A DNA stretch of 64,000 bases from Lunularia cruciata (taxonomy: Eukaryota; Streptophyta; Marchantiopsida; Lunulariales; Lunulariaceae), in contig OX419759.1 of the NCBI GenBank assembly GCA_948567375.1, forward strand, positions 38,727,493 through 38,791,492, read 5' to 3'. This document shows, one piece after another, positions 55,406 to 64,000 of the stretch. Position numbers and translations under genes: made by a program. Each line of letters starts with the position of its first letter. Within the stretch, counting starts at the first letter, position 1. The notes under the pieces are model-generated. The model was not told where the DNA came from. It worked only from the letters and a program-made list of their open reading frames with translations, and searched no databases.

Positions 55406-58400
55406 AAAGGAGGTTTTGTGATGACCTAGTCGTTATCAAAAAGTGGTATAATGGCAACTTTTTGGTTGTTCTCTTGAGGGAACAAGTAGCGAATGGCTAG
55501 ATTTGATGAAAAGTGTCACAATTTGCAATTCTTCAGTGTTACCTATTCAACCTCTTGTGCAAGAACATCTCATAAAAGAGTGTAGTGTAACCAACTAGAT
55601 CACAATATGGGAAATTAAAATATCAATTTCACTAATAATGAATTCCATCTATTTCCAAGTGATGATTCAGTCCACTCCAAAAGTGCTACTTCACAACAAA
55701 GACATTCCATCATCTTCTTTGGCACTACCACATAGGTGAAACCTATTAATTGTTGAGCATATGGAAGATAATACTAGCCCAAAGATACTTATCTATTTCA
55801 TTTTTTACTAGCAACGAGTACTTTGGGTTGAGTCAATATTGTCTCTGTTAAATAAAGACTAAACCTTCTTCTAAGTCAATTTGATGCTCACCAAATTGGC
55901 AAGGAATACCAAGAATTTTCTCAATCTTCCAAGCAAAGATATCTTGATACTCCAACAAAACAACCTTGCATATTCCTTATATTTTTCAAAGACACATCCT
56001 TGGATATCTTCAAAACTTTCTCTTTGGCTATTATCACATCCTTGCCATTGTCAAGAATTGACAATACTGTCCACATGACTGACTTGGCTCACAACAAGTA
56101 GAGTTTGATGTTCTTCTTGATCTTTGGGGTAATGACTCCCTTTGTCTCACGCATTAGAGCACTCCAAGTAATTGACAGCATCTCCTCTAAAGAGCCTTTG
56201 GAGTTGTCTAAAGTATTATCCATGTGTAGTGCTAAGGAATTCTGAATTTTTCTTGCTTTTATAGATTTTCACATCTTTTGTATAGAAAATATGCTAAGTC
56301 CTTCCACAAGAGAAGGAAAATGGGTAAACTATATATATTAGTATCTTTGAAAGATAAAGGTTTGTACTCAAAAGACACTTTTACTCCGTATGGGAAATCC
56401 ATATATTTTTGGAAGATATTGTTCCTTTCAAGTGAGAGACCTATTCTTTGGAAGCAATGTACCGTTTTGGGAGATAAGTCCACTTCAAAGGGAATTCAAC
56501 ATATCTTTCAAAGATATATTCCCTTTAGAGGGTTTACTATTCACTTAAATGGTTGGAAAACCAACCTTTGGAAGGAAGGCTTGGTCCATAATACCCGTTC
56601 ATATTTATGTGCTACCTAGATTGCACATAAATGATGGTGATGGGTATCTAAATAACATTAAGGGGAGGGATTTTGAGCTAGAAAAGAAAGAAGAAAGTTA
56701 ATTAGATTCAATAAATACAAATCTCCAATTCTTATTGTGTTAGAATAACTCCAATCACATAGCAATTTTCCTTAAGTACATGCTTTCTTTGACCAAAAAT
56801 TTGTCATCAAGATAGTGAGAGGAGTGCATCAAAAGATCAATTTGAACCTCAATACTCCAATTGATCTAGGGGAAATTTTAGCCACAAAGCCAATGTTGGA
56901 GAAACTAAAGCTCATATTCCTTTTGTGGAATTGGGAGTATAGTTTGGAAACAGTAGCTTAAGAGATGCTAGGACATAGGAAGCCTACACCAAGAAGCTTG
57001 CATGCCAATATAAGGACCTAAAAACCATATCATTGGAGGGTAGTTTTAGACAAGAGTGCCAAATAAGCAAATGGATTCTTGTTTGATTCAAAGTTCACTT
57101 CCTTGAATGCTAAGATGAAAAGGCATCTTGAGTAGGCATTTGTAAAGAAGAAGAATGAGTCAAATGGATGGTTGGCAGCAGATTACAAGAACAAAGCAAG
57201 GAGAGTCATCATACAAGCTCTTATGATAAATTTTCATCCCCAATGGACCACCTACCTTACCAAATTGTTAGCAAAATGCTTTGAGACCATGTTTTGTCAA
57301 AGCCCAATCAATTGGGAAAAGTTTTTCCATTACCACAACCAAAAAATGTAGAAGGTATTACAAGGACAAGGTCCTCACTATTTAATACCATTCATAATTT
57401 ATTTTTATATTGGCCATGGATTACTCCTTGAGGCTGAGAAACTCCAGTTTATAGGGCATGAGGTATTGTAAGAGTATTTTTTATGAAGATCACTCAAGAG
57501 AGGAACAAGCAGAAGTGATGCAAGAGAAAGATGCACAATATATGGAGCTGGGAATATTCATGTTGATGGTCAGGAAGGAGAAGCATAGAGTGTTTGGAAA
57601 AAATATTACAATAGGGATGCCAACCCAAGAAAGGAAAAGAGCTTGGGTCATTGAGGCGGAAACAAGTGAAGAAAAGCCTAAAAATGAAGAAGAAGTAAAA
57701 CTTTTGGAAGAGAGGCAATAGATTCAAAAGAGGATCCAATGGAGGATCAAAAATCCAAGGAAGATAATATGGAGAAAGAGATGAACCCTCTAGCAAACTT
57801 CTTCAACCTAGATATGATAACCACCCTAAATAGAGCAAGTCCACCTGCATTCAATATTCTTGAGCCATTCAAGTTACTAATATAGATGCAAGAACAAGAT
57901 CTTCACATAGAAGAAGAGGGGAAGGAGAGGATGGACCCTAAGAAAAAGACCTCCCATTAAAAACATATTTTCCCATATCCTGAAAACATGAGTCCATGCA
58001 AGAACCTACAAAGAAATTAACACCTTTGCAAGGATTGATTCTTGAGGCAATCCCAAGGACCAATAAGGAAGTTGAGTGCATATTTTGATTGTAGGATTAT
58101 CAGAAGGAGGTAGAAATCCTATTTCAAAAGGTGGTGGAGTTACAACATGAGCTTTGGGTGGCCTTGATATGTCTAAAACAAAAAAATAATGAAAAGTTAA
58201 AGCTACTACCATCATAGAACCAGATATCATCAAGTGAACTATGTAAAGAATGTGAGGTGATAGTGCACTTGGTGTTGAAGAGATCAGAGCAAGAGAAATG
58301 GCAGAAGAGTTTGAAGAGCTTGAGCTTGTTCAACATCTTATTAAACCTTATTGAGAAGTATACCAAATCAATCTCTATTGTTGGCCTAATTCACAAACTT

Positions 58401-59590
58401 AAACGCACAAAGCAAAAGTTAATATAGCCCAATGACAATTAGAACATCAAGAAGATATCCTTAGGTATAAGATTTAGAATTTATTGGAAATTTATGGAGA
58501 TATGGGAAAGCTTAAGATTATCATTGATGGAAACTGAGGAGAAGATATAGATATTTGTAGAAGACTTAGTGCAATAGGAGCCAATTGAACTAGAACTTAT
58601 AAAATAGTTATTGCATGCCTCTTGTCCACGTAGGCTAATAGGACCATTAGTAATAGAAAGTAATAGTTAAGTCATCATTACCATCTTGATCTTGAGTCCT
58701 TTGTACTCATCTTGGGCCTTGAGCATTGGCAATTTATTAGTTTTTATTACTTTTGGGTCACTCAACTATTTAAGTGTAACACCCAAATTGCTTTATTGTT
58801 CAGTCAAAGCTATTAGTGAATAAGTGATGAGCTTTTGAGCTACTTATCATTTTCTAATTACTTATGTACATGTCTTCCTCTTATTTTTGCATTGTGATAT
58901 AGATTTGAAATAAGCATTATAGTTGTTGTATGTTTGATGCTTAGTATACTCACAATTGCATGTATGTGAGATTTTGATGGAACTCTATGTGGTGTAGTGT
59001 TGCAATACTCATAACATGCAAGTTTACTAAAAATTGACACTAAGATGTTGGACTTGTGAAAAGACAATGCCTTGAATGGATAGAACATGTCTTCAGAAGA
59101 AGTAATGACAAGATCTTTGGAAGGAAGGAATATCTTCCAAAGATATATTCCTTCCAAATGTGAATTGAACTTATCTTCAGAAGGTCTCGCATCTTCTTGC
59201 AAAGAGAAAGATCTTTGCCTTTGGAATGGAAGTACATATATCTTTCAAGTGACTTTCAGGATTCAATCAGGAGAATTAGCACCAATGGGCTGGAATGTCA
59301 CTTTTTGAGCCTTGGAATTAGACCTTCCCTATATTAGTGATTTTACTTTGTTTTTAGTATTTTATTGTCATTTTATTGTTGTTACTTTCCATAACATGGA
59401 TTCTTGGTGACATTGTACTCTTTTGGGAGTTTTTTCTTCCCAAGAGGATAAAGATGAAAATAGTAAAGAACTAGAAAAGTGATATGTTTCTCCAAAACTA
59501 ACTATTCTTGAACTGTATACTTATAGGAAAAAATTGTCATTCATCAATATGGTTTAATTTTCTATGAAGTAGGCTATTACATAGAAATAT
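55406..59590. other. AT-rich decayed DNA; probable LTR-type sequence in its right part
   Basis: Related segments near 56480-56530 and 59100-59160 contain TTCAAAGATATATTCC / TTCCAAAGATATATTCC; the second is also a foldback of TTTGGAAGGA type. TGTAACACCC at about 58769 could be an LTR start, since a primer-binding site follows at 59594. No intact gene seen. Confidence 0.3.
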
Positions 59591-59593
59591 TTT

Positions 59594-59611
59594 TGGTGCC
59601 GCTGCTAGGGA
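59594..59611 (+). promoter_or_regulatory. Degenerate tRNA-Asp-type primer-binding site of a Tat/Athila-like Gypsy relic
   Basis: TGGTGCCGCTGCTAGGGA matches the TGGCGCCGTTGCCGGGGA site used by plant Tat/Athila Gypsy elements at 14 of 18 positions; the differences are all transitions. A gag-like zinc-knuckle region follows 300 bp downstream. Confidence 0.55.
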
Positions 59612-59639
59612 TACAACTCCATAGAAGCGGTTAAACATA

Positions 59640-60110
59640 GAGAAATCTTTGCAAGCAAGAGATGAATGTTGTTAGGAGAAGGTAGACTTGGAAAATCTAT
59701 TTGTGCCAAATGCTATTCAGAATTACAAAATAAGTGTGTAGGTCAAAAAGGGAAAAGAGGAGAAAAAAGTGTTCAGCATGCAAGAAGTACACCTAACAAT
59801 GCCAAGGCTATCATTCACCATACCATGTTATGTGATAGGGAATATACAAGTAATGAGCCTTTATATTGGATTATGCTCCTAGATACCAATATGGGGGATT
59901 GTTACAATTATGGAGCATAAGGACATTGGTCTCCACATTGCCTTGAACCTAAGAAACAAATTTGGTCCATCCCAATTTTTTCCAATTGTAAGGAATTGGG
60001 ATATGTAGTAGCAAATTGCCCTCAACCACCCACATATTGGTGGGTTGGCCTGTGAGCCGGCCTGTCTCTCACTCAGGATGAACCTCTGATGGCTATTATG
60101 GTAGTGCACT
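59640..60110 (+). pseudogene. gag: Relic gag zinc-knuckle region of an unrelated Gypsy element
   Basis: The plus frame at about 59900 reads CYNYGA-stop-GHWSPHC, a CCHC knuckle with its second Cys changed to Tyr. Shortly after, FSNCKELGYVVANC is a second knuckle with Cys-to-Phe and His-to-Tyr changes. Upstream text is basic. Together with the primer-binding site at 59594 this is the 5' end of a dead LTR element; no protease or RT was seen downstream. Confidence 0.6.
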
Positions 60111-61560
60111 ATGGACTAAGAAGGCAAGGAACCCCAACTCCATCATACTCCTCCAAGGCTAACACTCCAAGACTCAAGATATTGCTCACTAGAGAACTCA
60201 ATGAGAGAGAGAGAGTTGCAAATGAAAGGATGATGAGTACCTCCTCACCCCTTGTTTATATACTTGTGAAATAATTATGTACTAAAATTACTAATTACCA
60301 TAGTAACTCAAGTTACTAGACTAAAAGTCAAGTTAAGTCAAAAAGTAGAAAGGAATATCCATTCACATGGGCATATTCTCCTAAGCATGTGGTCTTATCT
60401 TGACCCAACTACTAAGTCAAGGATTCATTCACATGGGCTATCCTTAGACTATAGAAGAATCCAAAACAAAAAGACTTGCGGGCCCAAGAGTTCTCAACTC
60501 TTTCCTCAAAGCCAAACACCTAGGAATAATACCAAGTCAACACACTAGAATTTAAAATAGTGGTGCTCATCTTTTCCACTTCCTCTAAAGTAAGGTCCTC
60601 TCTTATCTTATCTATGACTAACTTTAGCTAATTATGACTAATATAGAACCATCTTTTATCTCTATATAAATAATATCTCTCAAGTACTTGTAATACCAAG
60701 CTAAATATCACAATATCACACACATGCTCAAGAAGTGTTACAGGCCCAATCCCATAATGGAGGAAATGGAAGAGAGAAGGAAATAATTTGGCACTCCTTG
60801 CATGGCAGGCCTTTCACTTGGCTTGGAGAGGAACAATATTAAGGATTCCCATAGAAATCATAGCTTTATTAAGTGACAAGGTTCACCCTTGGACACTTAA
60901 CCTTGAAAATGACTCACAAGTCTATCACCTCCATGAGCCCTTTGGCATATGTGGTTTATTCACACTCAAGACAACAAATTCAATGCCATGGACCTTGCTG
61001 TGGTGAAATCCAAGATTTAAAGAAATTGTGTGATGAGCAAGATGAGGAGCACTTCATGTAAATATACACTCACAACTTAGAAAATGAACTCTAAATTACT
61101 CACAACAAGAATCAAAACTCAGACATAATGGAGTCCATTTACTATTTACAACTATATGATCAATCAAGTATGAATTTTCAACACAAGCACATGAATCAAC
61201 TCTCACAACCACATTAGCAATGGCTTTAGTTTGTGGACACAATGATTATGTTGAGTTGTACTATTCACTTACAAGGATCAGGTATCTAAGGATTTTCTCC
61301 TAGAATGAACCAAAAAATTACTCAATCCCACTTATATATAGGTGCCTAAACCCAAAAATAATTTTCTCTACCTCCTATCAACACCTATAGCTTCCTACTA
61401 TCTCATATTGTCATGAATGGAGCTACCTACTCATTGAAAAACCAATTGCAATATAAGTTCTCACAAGTTCTACAATGCAAGTTATGTTATAATGAACTAC
61501 ATGCTAGTCTACTATGGGCTTATCTATTGGCTAAGGTAGGGTATCCTACAATACACATCA
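60111..61560. other. AT-rich spacer
   Basis: No gene recognised; a (GA)n stretch lies near 60204-60212. Confidence 0.4.
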
Positions 61561-61562
61561 AG

Positions 61563-62225
61563 ACTGATTTCTCCATGGATACTAGTTCAATCAAGGCATA
61601 ATTTATCTTGTTGGAAGCACCTTGTTAGGAGTTTTTCATAGACATCAAGGTTTTAATAAATAGAGGTCTAGAGAAGAAGTTATTACCACTTGAATGTTCC
61701 TATTGGACTTCATTCCCACAAGGAGAATCCTATAGTGAAAATCATACAATTAGATCATTTAATGAGAATCTTGCAGTTGGATCCCATAGGGCATTCTATG
61801 GTCAATTTTTCAATTCGTATTGAGGCTGATTTCTCCATAAATACTAGTCCAAATAGGTGTGCTTCATCTTGATGAAGGCATTTTTTCAAGAATTCTTTTG
61901 TTAGACACAAAGATTGTGATAAATAAAGATCTAAAGAAGAAGTTATGACAAATTGAGTGTCATTTTTTTCTAGGATTTGATTCCCATAAGAATGAACATG
62001 CAATCAACTCCTATAAGGTATCTTTTAGGGAATTTCACATTCATATTAGGGCTGATTCTCCATTATTACTAATCCAAAGATGGTGTGTTTTATTTCATTG
62101 GAAGTGTCTTTTCAAGAGCTTTTTGTTGACACCAAAATAGTGCCAAATGGAAGTCTAAAGAAGAAGTTATAATCAATTGAATTTCCCTATCTTCCAAGAC
62201 TTGAATCCCATAGTGTTGGTTTCAC
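61563..62225 (+). repeat. Three-copy degenerate tandem repeat, unit about 225-260 bp
   Basis: Copies start at about 61563, 61825 and 62052 with G(A/G)CTGATT(T)CTCCAT and contain a TACTA(G/A)T segment, a GGAAG(C/T)-type segment, GTCTA(G/A)AGAAGAAGTTAT and a TTGA(A/G)T segment, always in this order. Confidence 0.75.
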
Positions 62226-63125
62226 ATACGTGGTTTCCAACAACATGTCACTTGGCATATATGTGCTTACTTGCATGTCACTTGGCATCTACTTGCACAC
62301 ATGTATTGGTTCTGGGTGTTCTTTATTTAAAGAGGTAGATGATTTGCACTTTGGTGGTTATAAATGTTTCTTAAATTTCTTGTGTAACTTGGCTTAGGAA
62401 GAGGGGTGTTACCAAATAGCATAACTATTGAGTAGGATAATTCTAGTTGACAATCATTGAAGTGTTATAGGAATTGAGGATTATAGATTGGGATTGAGGA
62501 TATTAGGGAGGTTATGATTATGATGATCAGGCTTTTTGGATTACAAATGGAGATTGAGGAGCATAAGAGTGGAAATCATTTTTGAGTTGCTTGAAAGGAG
62601 AAGGATTTGAGAGACAAGAAGGAAATGATTGATCAAACAAGATGTTTAAAGAGAGTGGGTTTTGATAGAAGCCATTCTTCAAAATCAAGGTTTGGAGGAG
62701 TAGATTTAAGGAGTTTAGGATCATCCCAAAATGAGAGTATAGATATTGCTTTTCATACAATTAGAAAGAGAACTATACTCTATAAAAATCAGAGTAACTA
62801 CTTTTCATTTAATAATTTTTTTGTATTATCAATATTTTGATTTATTTCCCTATTGTCTTTGGAGTAAAAAATGGGTTTTGAGAAGTAACTAGATCAAACT
62901 AGTAGTTATATCCAAATAGGTTCAAGTCTATTGAGTAAGTATGTCAGTCTTTTGGTAGTTGGAAACTAAACTCCATGACAACTTGGTGAACTCAATGTGA
63001 AAATTTGCTATCAAAGTATAGTCACTAGTTTTTCATTCAAAATTTGATTATCATGACTGATCAAGGGGCAAGATCATTGTCTTAAGGGGCAAGGTGGTTG
63101 TCCCAAGAGGAGCTTGGTCCTAGTG
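62226..63125. other. AT-rich spacer left of element 4
   Basis: No gene recognised; short ORFs on both strands at 62527-62840 overlap each other. Confidence 0.4.
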
Positions 63126-64000
63126 TGTCATGCCATTTGTAGTGTCATATCTAGATTGCTCAAACATTGGAGTTGCAGTGATAGTAGCTAGAGGTATTTA
63201 GCACTTACCAATAGACTACTTTCCGACGGTCAAAAAGTGAAATCGAAGGTGGAGTTGGGAACCTATCCTTGTGAATTTGTGAATTTGATTTCAATTTGGC
63301 TCAAGTGAAGAGTTAGCAAAGGATTTGGCGGTCAGCTAACTTTAGGGTTTACACTAGATTTTGCTAGAGTTTATGTCAGATTTTGGCCAGATTTAGAGGA
63401 GTTTCATGTGCTGGCTAGATTTGGAGGAGTTTCACGTGCTGGCTAGATTTGGAGGAGTTTTGCCAGATTTGGAGAGGTTCAAAGTCAGATTTTGGCCAGA
63501 TTTAGAAGAGTTTCACAGATTTGGAGAGGGTTCAAAGTAGCAAGAACTAAGGCCTTATTTGGCTGAATTTTGGCATTTAGAGGCATAGGCTATGGGCTAT
63601 GAGAGGCTACAAAGGGCTAGAAGGGCCAACAAGCCAGCTAACATGAGGCTAGTTGGTTTAGAGTAGATCTTGGTCATTGTTTGGCAAAATCTACCCATCT
63701 TGCTAGATTGTGTGCAATAGGGTTTCACACCTAGAACTTTGGTTCATAGATTGGTGCTCTAGCCAACTAGTACACCCTCACTTGTTGTCCTAATGACTAG
63801 CCCACTATTATCTATACACTTATAGCTTTGGCTAGGAGAGGCAGTTTGATCACATTCTTGGTAATCTTGGTAGCTTAGGACATAGATAGGAACTCCTATT
63901 ATATCAAATGCCAAATGGTGGCAGAGTCAATCTTGTGTTGCTTTAGGAGATGGATGGTTTTGTTTAGATTTCTTGTGATTGGACTTCCTCCATTCTTTGC
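63126..64000 (+). mobile_element. Element 4: degraded 5' end of the DNMT-Gypsy family, running off the right edge
   Basis: Starts TGTCATGCC (TGTCACGCC with one C-to-T). About 105 bp of block B follow to CCGACGGT at 63230, which is joined directly to leader sequence equivalent to about 27596 of element 2. The leader then continues to the equivalent of about 28360 at the window edge. No block A precedes B, as in elements 1-3. The TTTGGAGGAGTTT-type units are expanded at 63390-63540. Confidence 0.85.

Overview
The window looks like nuclear DNA of a land plant (streptophyte). It has one spliced single-copy gene for a plant-type triple-KH RNA-binding protein (BTR1-like), large AT-rich spacers, Helitron and Tat/Athila-like Gypsy remains, and several copies of one large Ty3/Gypsy retrotransposon family. 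I cannot name the species; a seed-free plant is a guess only.

Layout. 1-3147: 5' part of a minus-strand family copy (element 1), running off the left edge. It sits inside a much older plus-strand 3' remnant of the same family (element 0, 3148-about 4610). About 4600-6500: decayed Helitron Rep/PIF1 helicase. 6500-13700: AT-rich spacer with foldbacks and a microsatellite. 13803-16034: complete seven-exon BTR1-like KH gene on the minus strand. 16040-26250: spacer with a pyrimidine-rich tract, a cluster of palindromes, an inverted-repeat pair and a tandem array. 26256-45526: nested pair of family copies, with element 3 (minus) interrupted by element 2 (plus, 26877-36831). 45531-63125: AT-rich decayed DNA with a Tat/Athila-like primer-binding site and zinc-knuckle remains near 59.6-60 kb. 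63126-64000: degraded plus-strand 5' end of another family copy (element 4).

Main result. The family encodes, in one reading frame, Gag, zinc knuckles, aspartic protease, a C5-cytosine DNA methyltransferase, reverse transcriptase, RNase H, a DDE integrase and a C-terminal PHD finger. Its ends do not follow the usual LTR layout. A 449-bp block B is at the 5' end, and the 3' end carries A-gc-B-A, where A is 105 bp. This is the split-direct-repeat order known from tyrosine-recombinase (PAT/Ngaro-type) elements, but here on a DDE-integrase element. Four-base target duplications (AAAC for element 2, AGTA for element 3) fix the termini and show that the rotated structure is what integrates.

Elements 2 and 3 share three in-frame stops in the polyprotein. 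One lies between methyltransferase and RT in a UAG-CAR-YYA context like that of TMV-type readthrough. The copies here are probably not all functional: element 2 has four stops, and element 3 also has a 524-bp RT deletion. The family nevertheless combines a DNA-methylation writer with a histone-reader-type finger, and two of its insertions in this window are into its own copies.
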